A stretch of 64,000 bases of DNA, taken from assembly GCF_019974135.1 (NCBI RefSeq), contig NZ_AP025017.1:496001-560000 (forward strand), in the 5' to 3' direction. Below are positions 44,476-52,638 of this stretch, one piece after another. The position numbers were made by a program, and so were the translations under genes. This DNA comes from Actinomyces capricornis. GTDB lineage: Bacteria > Actinomycetota > Actinomycetes > Actinomycetales > Actinomycetaceae. The notes below the pieces were generated by a model. That model made no database searches and was not told the DNA's origin. It saw only the letters and a program-made list of their open reading frames with translations. The first letter of the stretch is position 1; each line of letters opens with the position of its first letter.

Positions 44476-45624
44476 ATGACGCCTGCGCCCCCGGGGACTC
44501 CGGTGATCGGCACGGGCAGGGTCACCGACCTGCCCGTGCCGACGGTGCGCGCCCACCCACCCGCCTCCCCCGCACCAGCCACGGGATCGCCGCCCGAGGT
44601 GCTCCAGGACCGCTACGGGCGCACCGTGCGCGACCTGCGCCTGTCACTGACCGATCGCTGCAACCTGCGCTGCACCTACTGCATGCCCGCCGAGGGCATG
44701 GACTGGCTGCCCGCCCCCTCGCTGCTCAGCGCTGAGGAGCTCATCCGCCTGGCGCGCCTGGCCGTCACCCGCCTGGGGGTCGAGCGCATCCGCCTGACCG
44801 GGGGCGAGCCCCTCCTGCGGCGGGACCTGGAGGAGGTGGTGGCGGGGCTGGCCGGGCTGCGCACCCGCAGCGGCGCCAGGCCGGACCTCGGCCTGACCAC
44901 CAACGGCCTGGGGCTGGAGCGGCGGGCCGCCGCCCTGCGGCGGGCCGGGCTGGATCGCGTCAACATCTCCGTCGACTCCCTGGACCGCCAGGACTACGCC
45001 GCCCTGACCCGCCGCGACCGACTCGACGACGTCCTGGCCGGGATCGCCGGCGCCCAGAACGCCGGGCTGTCCCCCATCAAGATCAATGCGGTGGCCCTGC
45101 CGGGCACCGTGGGCGAGCGCGCCCCCCAGCTGCTGCGCGAGTGCCTGCGCCGCGGCTGGCAGCTGCGCTTCATCGAGCACATGCCCCTGGGCCCGGCGAG
45201 CTCCTGGCAGCGCGGGGAGGTCGTCGTCGCTGAGGAGATCCTGGACTCGCTGCGCGCGGCGGGCTTCACGCTGGAGGAGGCAGGCCGCCCCGACCGCCGC
45301 CCCGCCGCCCTGTGGCGCGTGCGCGCCGGGGCCGACCATCCCGGCGGGAGCGTGGGGATCATCGCCTCGGTCAGTGCGCCCTTCTGCAACGACTGCGACC
45401 GCACCCGCATCACCGCCGACGGACGCCTCATGACCTGCCTGTTCTCCGCCACCGAGACCGACCTGCGCGGGCCCATGCGCGCCGGCGCCAGCGATGAGGA
45501 GCTCATGCGCCTGTGGGCCCGGGCCACCTGGCTCAAGCCCCGCGCCCACGGCTGCGACGATGCGCCGTCGGGCGACCCCGCCTTCTCCCGCCCCCGGCGC
45601 ACCATGTCCGCCATCGGCGGCTAG
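44476..45624 (+). CDS. moaA: GTP 3',8-cyclase (molybdenum cofactor step 1)
   Basis: 382-residue radical SAM enzyme; with MoaC it converts GTP to cyclic pyranopterin monophosphate. The N-terminal [4Fe-4S] motif is TDRCNLRCTYCMP near residue 60, the second cluster site is FCNDCDRTRI with TCLF near residue 305-325, and the C-terminus ends in the required Gly-Gly (MSAIGG). A Pro/Ala leader of about 45 residues is unusual but harmless. ATG 44476 is supported by TATCCT-N6-ATG; the frame extends upstream without family similarity. Confidence 0.95.
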   Translation: MTPAPPGTPVIGTGRVTDLPVPTVRAHPPASPAPATGSPPEVLQDRYGRTVRDLRLSLTDRCNLRCTYCMPAEGMDWLPAPSLLSAEELIRLARLAVTRLGVERIRLTGGEPLLRRDLEEVVAGLAGLRTRSGARPDLGLTTNGLGLERRAAALRRAGLDRVNISVDSLDRQDYAALTRRDRLDDVLAGIAGAQNAGLSPIKINAVALPGTVGERAPQLLRECLRRGWQLRFIEHMPLGPASSWQRGEVVVAEEILDSLRAAGFTLEEAGRPDRRPAALWRVRAGADHPGGSVGIIASVSAPFCNDCDRTRITADGRLMTCLFSATETDLRGPMRAGASDEELMRLWARATWLKPRAHGCDDAPSGDPAFSRPRRTMSAIGG

Positions 45625-45800
45625 GCGCGCCTCCCTGAGTGGCTGCGCCGGCGGCGGCCGATGGGCCGGACCGGATGCTCTGCCATACTTGCCGGCAGGC
45701 GCTCCTGGCAGGACAGGTGGCGCCCGCAGAGGACCTGTAGCGGACCTACGGAGAACGGAGTGTGGGAGATGGGGCCGGTCAGTGAGCAGGTGAGCATCGG

Positions 45801-46130
45801 ATGAGCCGCACGCCCCAATCGCGCCCTGCTGGCGGCCAGCCCGCCGGCAGCGCCCTGGAGTCCGAGACCGCCCCGATGATCGCACTGACGCTGCGCTACT
45901 TCGCCGGCGCCGCCGAGGCCGCGGGCCGCCAGGAGGAGCGCCTGGAGGTCCCGGCGGGCACCACCGTCGCCGCCCTGCGCGAGCAGTTGGCGGGGCGCAG
46001 CACGCAGATGGCCACGACCATCTCGATCTGCAGCCTCCTGGTCAACTCCCGGTCGGTTCCCGCCGACTCCCTCCAGCCGCTGAGCGAGGGGGACGCCGTC
46101 GACATCCTGCCGCCCTTCGCCGGCGGCTGA
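45801..46130 (+). CDS. moaD: molybdopterin synthase small subunit
   Basis: 109-residue ubiquitin-fold sulfur carrier. The core begins IALTLRYFAGAAEAAG near residue 27 and ends PPFAGG, the Gly-Gly tail that is adenylated by MoeZ/MoeB and thiocarboxylated. The N-terminal 25 residues are extra compared with the usual 80-residue protein; ATG 45876 would give the core alone but has no ribosome site, so I keep 45801. It pairs with MoaE, which is encoded convergently. Confidence 0.85.
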   Translation: MSRTPQSRPAGGQPAGSALESETAPMIALTLRYFAGAAEAAGRQEERLEVPAGTTVAALREQLAGRSTQMATTISICSLLVNSRSVPADSLQPLSEGDAVDILPPFAGG

Positions 46131-46291
46131 GGCCCACTGGGCCCGCCGGCCCCGGCGAGGGCGGCGGCCCTGCAGCGCTGCGGCCCGGTCGTGCCGCTGA
46201 ACCATGCTGATCCATGGCGCGGGCCCGCCCCGCCGCATGCCGCCACTGCCCGCTGTCTGCCCGATCCTGCCACGGCTCGGGCCCGGTGGGC

Positions 46292-46798
46292 TCAGGCCAT
46301 ATTGCTCCACTGGGAGGTGCCGTCGGTGAAGTGCTGGCGCTTCCAGACCGGCAGCTGCCTCTTGACCTCCTCGACGAGCTCGCTGCACGCGGCGAAGGCC
46401 TGCGCGCGGTGGGGCGCGCTGACGGCCACCGCCAGCGCCGTCTCCCCCACGGCCAGCTCGCCGACCCGGTGGACCAGCCCCAGGGCGGTCACGCCCGCCT
46501 CCGCCCCGGCGCCGCGGCTGGCGGCGACCTGGGCCGCGATCCGGGCCACGACCTCGCCCGCGGTCGGGTGGGCACTGTACTCGATGCCGGTGACGCCCCG
46601 CCCCTGGTCGTGGTCGCGCACGACGCCGCTGAAGGTCACCACCGCACCGGCGGCGGCGTCGCAGACCTGCGCGGCCAGCTCCTCGGCACTGATGGCCTCG
46701 TGCGTCACCTCGGCCCGCACCACACGGGCGGCTCCCGGAGGCCGCCCGCCCGGCTCCACGGGCGCACTGCCGGGCATGCTCGTCGGCCCTGAAGTCAC
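46292..46798 (-). CDS. moaE: molybdopterin synthase catalytic subunit
   Basis: 168-residue large subunit that transfers sulfur from MoaD to cyclic pyranopterin. Motifs are GAVVTFSGVVRDHDQGRGV near residue 50, GIEYSAHPTAGE, LVHRVGELAVGETALAVAV near 115 and the catalytic PVWKRQHFTDG near 155. GTG 46798 follows GGAGG with 7-nt spacing. It is on the opposite strand from the other moa genes, divergent from moeA and convergent with moaD. Confidence 0.92.
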   Translation of the reverse strand: MTSGPTSMPGSAPVEPGGRPPGAARVVRAEVTHEAISAEELAAQVCDAAAGAVVTFSGVVRDHDQGRGVTGIEYSAHPTAGEVVARIAAQVAASRGAGAEAGVTALGLVHRVGELAVGETALAVAVSAPHRAQAFAACSELVEEVKRQLPVWKRQHFTDGTSQWSNMA

Positions 46799-47090
46799 AC
46801 TCCACCCTCCTGGACGGGCCCCGCCCACCCAGAGGGGCACGGGGCTGGAGGCCCGAGCATACCCATGCCCGCGGCGCCCGGGCCCCGGACTCCGGGGACC
46901 CACCTGTGCGGACGGGGCACGCACCCGCCGCCCCACGTGCAAACCCCGGGCCTCGGGGCGCCCCGCGCCGGGGAGCCCCGACGGCGGGCCGAGGGACCGG
47001 CGTGCCAGCGGGCCGCCGTCGGGGGCGGGTCGCCGTCGGGCATGATGGGCTCTGCGGCGCACCGCCAGGCACCACCACCGAGGAGGCCCC

Positions 47091-48725
47091 ATGACCATGC
47101 TCGCACCGGAGGACTACCTCACCCGGGTGCTCCACGGCATGGAGCCACCACCGCCGGTGGAGGTGCCCCTGTCCCAGGCCCACGGCCTGGTCCTGGCCGA
47201 GGACGTCGCCGCCGCCGTCGCGGTGCCGCCCTGGACGAACTCGGCGATGGACGGCTATGCGCTGCGCGCCCAGGATGCGGCCGGGGCCGGCCCCTCCCAC
47301 CCGGTGCGCCTGCCCGTGGCCGGGGATGCGCCCGCCGGCAGCGCCCCGCAGCCCCTGGCGGCGGGCACGGCCCAGCGGATCATGACCGGGGCGATGCTCC
47401 CGCCGGGGGCCGACACCGTGGTCAGGGTGGAGGACACCGACCAGGAGCCGGGCCCTGCCCCACTGCCCCAGGAGGTGGAGATCCGCCGGGCGGTCCACCG
47501 GGGCCAGCATGTGCGCCGCTCCGGGGAGGACCTGGGGGCCGGGGCGCCGGTGCTGGGGCGCGGCTCGATCCTGTCAGCCAGGGCGCTGGCGGCACTGGCC
47601 TCCACGGGCCTGGGCGCCGTGCGGGCCTGGCCACGGGTACGCGTGGCGGTGGTCTCCACGGGCGCCGAGCTGCGCGAGCCGGGACAGGACCTGGAGCCGG
47701 GCACGATCCCGGACTCCAACGGCCTGCTCCTGGCGGGGCTGGTGGCCGAGCACGGGGCGCAGTGCACCGCGGTGCTGCGCAGCCCCGACACCGCCGCGGA
47801 GCTGGCCGCGCTCCTGGTCCAGGCGGCCGAGCAGGCGGACCTGGTCATCACCTCGGGAGGAGTCTCCGCCGGCGCCTTCGACCCCCTCACCGAGATCGCC
47901 GCAGCCGGGCAGGATGGGAAGGACGGGCAGCAGGACCCGGCGCCTACCGGCTCGGGCCCCGCACGCGGGTACTCCCCCACCGCGGGCGCAGCGGGGCGCA
48001 TCCGGCTGCGCCGCGAGAGGGTCGCCATGCAGCCGGGCAAGCCGCAGGCCCATGGCCGCGTGCGCTGCGGGGATGGCCGGCAGGTCCCGCTGCTGTGCCT
48101 GCCGGGCAATCCGGTGAGCGTCCTGGTCTCCTTCACCACCATCGCCGCCCCCGTCCTGGCGCGCCTGGGCGGCTACGACAGCCACCGCCGCCCGGCCCGC
48201 ACCGTCCCCGCGAGCCCGAGCACCCCGCGCGCCTCAGCGCCATCAGCGCTGTGCGATCCCGCGATGCCGCCCGCGCCGTCGTCGGCCGCAGCCGCGCCGG
48301 CTGCGCCGGCTGCGTCGTCAGCGCCCGGGCGCTCCTCCGGAGCCGGCGGGCCCGCGGAGCCGGTCCTGCGCCCTGCGCGGGCGGCTAAGTCCTGGACCAC
48401 GCCACCGGGCCGGCGCCAGTACCTGCCCGTGCGCGTCCTCGCCCCGGCTCCTGCCGGCCCGGCTCCCACCGACGCTGCCGGCGGCGGGGCCCGGGCGCAG
48501 TCGACGCCGGACTGCGCCGTCGATCCGGGCGGGGCGCTGGTGGCGCCGAGCCACCGCCTGGGCTCGGGCTCGCATCTGGTGGCCTCCCTGCCCGGCGCCG
48601 ACGCCCTGGCGGTGGTGGGGGCCGAGGTCGAGCGGGTGGAGGCCGGCGACCTGCTGCAGATCCTGCCCCTGTCCGCACCGCCGTCTCCCCTGGGCCCGCC
48701 AGGGCGCCCAGCCGCCGACCACTGA
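47091..48725 (+). CDS. moeA: molybdopterin molybdenumtransferase
   Basis: 544-residue enzyme that inserts molybdate into adenylylated molybdopterin. MoeA marks are VPPWTNSAMDGYALRA near residue 45, IMTGAMLPPGADTVVR near 97, the MoCF domain with VVSTGAELREPG near 190 and TSGGVSAGAFD near 255, and PGNPVSVLVSF near 340. An insertion of about 75 Ala/Pro/Ser-rich residues (about 365-440) splits the C-terminal beta domain, which resumes at RRQYLPVRV; this explains the length against the usual 400. ATG 47091 follows GAGGAGG. moaC follows after 45 nt. Confidence 0.9.
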   Translation: MTMLAPEDYLTRVLHGMEPPPPVEVPLSQAHGLVLAEDVAAAVAVPPWTNSAMDGYALRAQDAAGAGPSHPVRLPVAGDAPAGSAPQPLAAGTAQRIMTGAMLPPGADTVVRVEDTDQEPGPAPLPQEVEIRRAVHRGQHVRRSGEDLGAGAPVLGRGSILSARALAALASTGLGAVRAWPRVRVAVVSTGAELREPGQDLEPGTIPDSNGLLLAGLVAEHGAQCTAVLRSPDTAAELAALLVQAAEQADLVITSGGVSAGAFDPLTEIAAAGQDGKDGQQDPAPTGSGPARGYSPTAGAAGRIRLRRERVAMQPGKPQAHGRVRCGDGRQVPLLCLPGNPVSVLVSFTTIAAPVLARLGGYDSHRRPARTVPASPSTPRASAPSALCDPAMPPAPSSAAAAPAAPAASSAPGRSSGAGGPAEPVLRPARAAKSWTTPPGRRQYLPVRVLAPAPAGPAPTDAAGGGARAQSTPDCAVDPGGALVAPSHRLGSGSHLVASLPGADALAVVGAEVERVEAGDLLQILPLSAPPSPLGPPGRPAADH

Positions 48726-48770
48726 CGCGCCATCGGCTCACCGCACCACCACAGCACTCCAAGGAGCACC

Positions 48771-49460
48771 ATGGGTTTCCTCTCCGTCTTCGGTTCACCG
48801 GGCTCCCGCCGGCGCCCGGCCCAGCCCGAGCACCGGCCCCGCCACCAGGCCCCGACCGGCGAGCCAGGCGCCCGGCTGCAGGACCGGCCCAGCCCCGCGC
48901 CCGCCCTCACCCACCTCGATGAGACGGGTGCGGCCCGCATGGTGGATGTCACCGCCAAGGCCCCCACCGTCCGCGAGGCCCGGGCCACCGCCCTGGTGGC
49001 CTGCAGCCCCGCCGTCGTCGCCGCCCTGCGCGAGGGCGCGGTGCCCAAGGGCGACGTGCTGGCCGTGGCGCGCATCGCCGGGATCGCGGCAGCCAAGAGG
49101 GTTCCCGAACTGCTGCCCCTGGCCCACGTCATCGGCGTGCACGGCGCCGTGGTCGACCCGCAGATCGTCGATGAGGGGGTGCGCATCACCGCCACGGTGC
49201 GCACCGCGGACCGCACCGGGGTGGAGATGGAGGCCCTCACCGCGGCCACCGTGGCCGGCCTGGCGGTCGTGGACATGGTCAAGGGCGTGGATCGGGCGGT
49301 CGAGCTGACCCGCGCCAGGGTGGTGGCCAAGTCGGGTGGCCGCTCGGGGGACTGGAGCCGCGCGGAGGAGGCGGGCAGCACCGGCGGCGAAGGCGGGGAC
49401 GGCCGGGGTGACCGGGATGGCGGCACCGGCAGCGATGCGCGCGATGGCGCAGGGGCCTGA
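48771..49460 (+). CDS. moaC: cyclic pyranopterin monophosphate synthase
   Basis: 229-residue protein. The MoaC domain runs from LTHLDETGAARMVDVTAKA (about residue 46) to VVAKSGGRSGDW near 205, including GDVLAVARIAGIAAAKR, LLPLAHVIGVHG and RTGVEMEALTAATVAGLA. It acts after MoaA to close the pyranopterin ring. Both ends carry extra low-complexity stretches: about 45 N-terminal residues (RRRPAQPEHRPRHQ) and a Gly/Asp-rich tail. ATG 48771 follows AAGGAG, so the extension is probably translated. The tail overlaps the mobA start. Confidence 0.92.
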   Translation: MGFLSVFGSPGSRRRPAQPEHRPRHQAPTGEPGARLQDRPSPAPALTHLDETGAARMVDVTAKAPTVREARATALVACSPAVVAALREGAVPKGDVLAVARIAGIAAAKRVPELLPLAHVIGVHGAVVDPQIVDEGVRITATVRTADRTGVEMEALTAATVAGLAVVDMVKGVDRAVELTRARVVAKSGGRSGDWSRAEEAGSTGGEGGDGRGDRDGGTGSDARDGAGA

Positions 49461-50151
49461 GCCCGGAGGCGGCGGGGCCGGCAGGGGCGGCGGGGCCCGC
49501 GGCTCGGGCGCCCCCATCGACGTCGTCGTCCTGGCCGGTGGTACGGCGGCGCGGCTGGGCGGGGCCTCCAAGGCCGATGTGGTGGCGCGCGGGGCGCGGC
49601 TGCTCGACCACCTCCTGGCGGGCCTGGCCCGGCTCAGGGGCGAGGGCCTGGCGGTGGGGCGCGTGTGCGTCGTGGCCCCCGAGCAGGTGGCGCTACCCGA
49701 CGGCGTCCTGCGCGCCCTGGAGGACCCGCCCCTGGGCGGGCCGGTGGCCGGGATCGCCGCGGGCCTGGCCCGCCTGGAGCGGCCGGGGCCGGCCGGCCTG
49801 ACCGCCGTGCTCACCTGTGATGCGCCGGAGTCCTGGCGCGCGCTGCCCGTCCTGGCCGGGAGGCTGGCCGCTGGGGGCCCGCAGGGCTCGGGGGCCGGGG
49901 AGGAGGACGGGGCGGTGGTGCAGGACGGTGATCACCGGCAGTACCTCCTGGGGCTCTACCGCACGCGCGCCCTGAGGTCGGCGGTGGCGCCCGGTGGAGC
50001 GGCCCTCAGGGATGTCGCAGTGCGCCGGGCCCTGGGGGTGCTCGACGTCGTCGCGGTGCCCCTGGCCGGCCCGGAGGCGCGCGACCTGGACACCTGGGAG
50101 GAGATCCGCGCCTGGGACACCCACCCCCCTTCCTTTCGACAATTTGCATGA
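49417..50151 (+). CDS. mobA: molybdenum cofactor guanylyltransferase
   Basis: About 244 residues, nucleotidyltransferase fold; it makes MGD from Mo-molybdopterin and GTP, needed for NarG. The GTP-binding loop reads VVLAGGTAARLGGASKADV (variant of LAGGxSxRMGxDK), and LTCDAPESWRALPVLAGRL follows. The exact start is uncertain: ATG 49417, 49435 and 49444 are all possible within the moaC overlap. The last five codons and TGA lie inside a 27-bp perfect inverted repeat, so the C-terminus SFRQFA may be a relic of an inserted element. Confidence 0.8.
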   Translation: MAAPAAMRAMAQGPEPGGGGAGRGGGARGSGAPIDVVVLAGGTAARLGGASKADVVARGARLLDHLLAGLARLRGEGLAVGRVCVVAPEQVALPDGVLRALEDPPLGGPVAGIAAGLARLERPGPAGLTAVLTCDAPESWRALPVLAGRLAAGGPQGSGAGEEDGAVVQDGDHRQYLLGLYRTRALRSAVAPGGAALRDVAVRRALGVLDVVAVPLAGPEARDLDTWEEIRAWDTHPPSFRQFA

Positions 50152-50202
50152 GATCGGCCTTTTCCGGCCCTGGAGAAGGCCGATCTCATGCAAATTGTCG
50201 AA
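50135..50202. repeat. 27-bp perfect inverted repeat at the mobA-mog junction
   Basis: Left arm 50135-50161 begins TTCGACAATTTGCATGAGAT and ends in GGCCTT; right arm 50176-50202 is its exact complement, separated by 14 bases that add further pairs. Base composition is about half AT, far from the surroundings. It lies between convergent genes and could act as a bidirectional terminator, but its size, perfection and composition look more like a repetitive or mobile hairpin element. Confidence 0.85.
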
Positions 50203-50209
50203 GAGTGGG

Positions 50210-50854
50210 TCAGTGGTCGGAGCCGCCGAGCTGCTCCAGGACGTGCGGCACGAGCGGGCCGATGACGGCGATGGTGTCCTGGACCCCACCGCGCGAGCCG
50301 GGGGCGTTGACCACCAGGGCGCCCTCGGGCCCACGGGAGGTCACCCCCACCAGGCCGCGGGAGAGCCCCGCCAAAGGGGTCTTGGTCAGCCCGTGGGCGC
50401 GGATCTGCGCCTCCAGCCCCTCCAGGCGCGCCTCCAGCAGCCCGATGGTGGCCTCGGGGGTCAGGTCGCGCGGCGTCACCCCCGTCCCGCCGGTGGTCAG
50501 CACCACCCGCGCGCCGTGGGCCAGGGCCTCCTCGATGGCCTGGCGCACCGGCTCCACGCCGTCGGGCACCACCCGCGCTGCAGGGGCCATGACCCGGTGC
50601 TGGGCCAGGAGCCGCACGGCCAGGGGTCCTGAGCGGTCCTCGCGCTCGCCGCTGGCGCAGCGGTCCGAGACGGTGATGACCGCGCCGCGCACCGGCTCCT
50701 CCAGGGGCACGAGGCCCTTCTGGACCACGGGAGGCTCATCAGCGCCCCGGCCCGCGGCGCCGGCCTGCGACGATCCGGCCCGGGGGGATCGGGCGCGCGG
50801 CGGGCCGGCGCTGTGAGAGCCGGGGGTACTGGTGGCGTCCTGGGGGTGCGGCAT
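50210..50854 (-). CDS. mog: molybdopterin adenylyltransferase (MoaB/Mog type)
   Basis: 214-residue MoCF-domain protein that adenylylates molybdopterin for MoeA. The domain begins GAVITVSDRCASGEREDRSG near residue 57 and carries the signature VVLTTGGTGVTPRDLTPEA near 120 and NAPGSRGG near 185. The first 50 residues are Pro/Ser/Ala-rich linker. ATG 50854 is preferred because TACCGT lies 6 nt upstream (leaderless pattern); the open frame extends to 50929. It is divergent from narK and convergent with mobA. Confidence 0.88.
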   Translation of the reverse strand: MPHPQDATSTPGSHSAGPPRARSPRAGSSQAGAAGRGADEPPVVQKGLVPLEEPVRGAVITVSDRCASGEREDRSGPLAVRLLAQHRVMAPAARVVPDGVEPVRQAIEEALAHGARVVLTTGGTGVTPRDLTPEATIGLLEARLEGLEAQIRAHGLTKTPLAGLSRGLVGVTSRGPEGALVVNAPGSRGGVQDTIAVIGPLVPHVLEQLGGSDH

Positions 50855-50860
50855 GGCCCC

Positions 50861-50866
50861 ACGGTA
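50861..50866 (-). promoter_or_regulatory. -10 element of mog (leaderless type)
   Basis: TACCGT on the minus strand, exactly 6 nt before the ATG at 50854. Confidence 0.5.
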
Positions 50867-50933
50867 GCGCCAGGCCGCGTCACCACACCGAGAATCTCGC
50901 GCCAGAACCGCCCACCAGTAATCGAACAAGCAT

Positions 50934-50939
50934 TAGAAT
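50934..50939 (+). promoter_or_regulatory. candidate -10 of narK
   Basis: TAGAAT, 5 of 6 matches to TATAAT, in an AT-rich patch; TATAAG at 50954-50959 is a second candidate. Neither has a good -35 at 17 nt. Confidence 0.35.
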
Positions 50940-51216
50940 AGGGTGGCATCACCTATAAGAGCGGCCCTCACTGGCGAGGCGCTCAGATTTTTCCCGTTGT
51001 TCCAAGGAAGAAAAGCCCCTCTAGGAGAAGTCCACAGGACTCGGGCACCATCCAGAGGCGAGCACGACTCGTATCCGAGCCCACGACCCACCGAGACCCA
51101 CCTACCGCCGACCTACCGCCCACCCGCCTCAGGCGCGCCGCAGCGCGCTCCACAGCAACCCCGCACCGCCACCGCCGGCGGCGCGCCCGCAGATCCGTCC
51201 GACCAGCAGGAGCCCC

Positions 51217-52545
51217 ATGTCCCCCCTCACCACCACCGGCACGGTCCTGACAGGTTGGGATCCCGAGGACCCCGAGCACTGGTCGGCCTCGATCGCCTGG
51301 CGCACCCTGGCGATCACCACCTTCTCCCTCATGCTGGGCTTCACCGTCTGGTTCCTGCCCAGCGCCATCGCCCCCCGGCTCGACGAGATCGGCTTCGATC
51401 TGTCCAAGAACCAGCTGTACTGGCTGACCTCCATGCCCGGACTGTCCTGCGGACTGCTGCGCCTGGTCTACATGCTCCTGCCCGCCACCATCGGCACCCG
51501 CAGGATGATCGTGGCCTCCTCCCTGCTCTACGTGCTCCCCATGCTCGGATGGTTCACCGCCGTGCAGAACCCGGGCACCCCCTACTGGGTGCTGCTGGCC
51601 CTGGCCTTCACCTGCGGCATCGGGGCGGCGACCTTCTCGGGCTACATGCCCTCCACCGGCTTCTTCTTCCCCAAGCGCCTGGCGGGAACCGCCCTGGGCC
51701 TCCAGGGCGGCCTGGGCAACATGGGCATGAGCGTCATCCAGCTCGCCGCACCCCTCCTCATGAGCACCGCCCTGCTCGGCCTGACCTGGGTCGAGCCCTA
51801 CGCGCCGGGCGCTCCCCGGGTGGTCAACGCCACCGTCTTCTTCCTGCCCTGGTCCCTGCTGGCGGCGCTCCTGGCCTACCTCTACCTCAAGGACGTGCCC
51901 ATCAAGGCCAATATCAAGGAGCAGCTGGACATCTTCGGCAACCTCGACACCTGGCTGATGACCGTCATCTACATCATGACCTTCGGCCTGTTCTCGGGTT
52001 TCGCCGCCCAGACCGCGCTCATCATCAACCACAGCTTCGGCGCCTCCTCGCCCCTGGCCGGCTCCTTCCCCGCCTCCGACCTGCCCGATGGCGCCGCCTA
52101 CGCCTTCCTGGGAACGCTCATCGGCTCCTTCCTGCGCTTCGCCTGGGGGCCCCTGTGCGACCGCTTCGGAGGCGCGGTGTGGACCCTCGTCTCGGCCCTG
52201 GGCATGGCCGCGACCTTCGCCTTCTGCGCCATCCAGCTCGCCGGCCCCGACGAGCCGGGGGACTTCACCCCCTTCCTGTGGGGGATGCTGGCGATGTTCT
52301 TCTTCGCGGGGGTGGGCAATGCCTCGACCTTCAAGCAGATGCCCATGATCATGCCCAAGCGCCAGGCCGGGGGCGCCATCGGCTTCACCGCCGCCGTGGC
52401 CGCGCTGGGCCCCTTCCTGGTGGGGGTGGCACTGGCGGCCATGCCGGCCGCGACCTTCTACTGGGTCTGCACCGCCTTCTGCCTCATCTGCGCCGTCATC
52501 ACCTGGATGCGCTACGCCCGCCCCGGCGCCAGGCGCCCGGGCTGA
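51217..52545 (+). CDS. narK: nitrate/nitrite transporter (MFS)
   Basis: 442-residue transporter with twelve hydrophobic segments. Nitrate-porter features are the first helix WFLPSAIAPRLDEIGF, the nitrate signature region GLQGGLGNMGMSVIQLAAPL near residue 165 and its second copy at GGAIGFTAAVAALGPFLVG near 385, plus Arg residues in helices 2 and 8 (LLRLVYM; SFLRFAWGP). It probably imports nitrate and exports nitrite. ATG 51217 follows CAGGAG with 4-nt spacing. It precedes narGHJI by about 90 nt on the same strand. Confidence 0.94.
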   Translation: MSPLTTTGTVLTGWDPEDPEHWSASIAWRTLAITTFSLMLGFTVWFLPSAIAPRLDEIGFDLSKNQLYWLTSMPGLSCGLLRLVYMLLPATIGTRRMIVASSLLYVLPMLGWFTAVQNPGTPYWVLLALAFTCGIGAATFSGYMPSTGFFFPKRLAGTALGLQGGLGNMGMSVIQLAAPLLMSTALLGLTWVEPYAPGAPRVVNATVFFLPWSLLAALLAYLYLKDVPIKANIKEQLDIFGNLDTWLMTVIYIMTFGLFSGFAAQTALIINHSFGASSPLAGSFPASDLPDGAAYAFLGTLIGSFLRFAWGPLCDRFGGAVWTLVSALGMAATFAFCAIQLAGPDEPGDFTPFLWGMLAMFFFAGVGNASTFKQMPMIMPKRQAGGAIGFTAAVAALGPFLVGVALAAMPAATFYWVCTAFCLICAVITWMRYARPGARRPG

Positions 52546-52638
52546 GCCGCCGCCCGACGACGCCGCCCCCGCACACCCGACTCCACCGCCCACCGATTCC
52601 GACCCGCCGCGATGACCACAACCTCGGAGGAACCATCC

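Larger units (their letters stand above)
50855..51216. other. mog-narK divergent control region
   Basis: About 360 bases with an AT-rich island (50890-51030). It holds CGAGAATCTCG (50889-50899), an 11-bp palindrome near the mog promoter, and a possible narK -10 at 50934-50939, leaving a long leader of about 270 nt. I see no FNR-type TTGAT-N4-ATCAA site and no clear -35, which suggests activator dependence. Confidence 0.45.

Noticed and set aside
45769..45804. 11-codon ORF whose stop overlaps the moaD ATG
   Set aside because: It would be a coupled leader peptide, but GGGAG abuts its ATG with no spacing and the sequence is uninformative; the chance of such an overlap in this GC-rich DNA is high.
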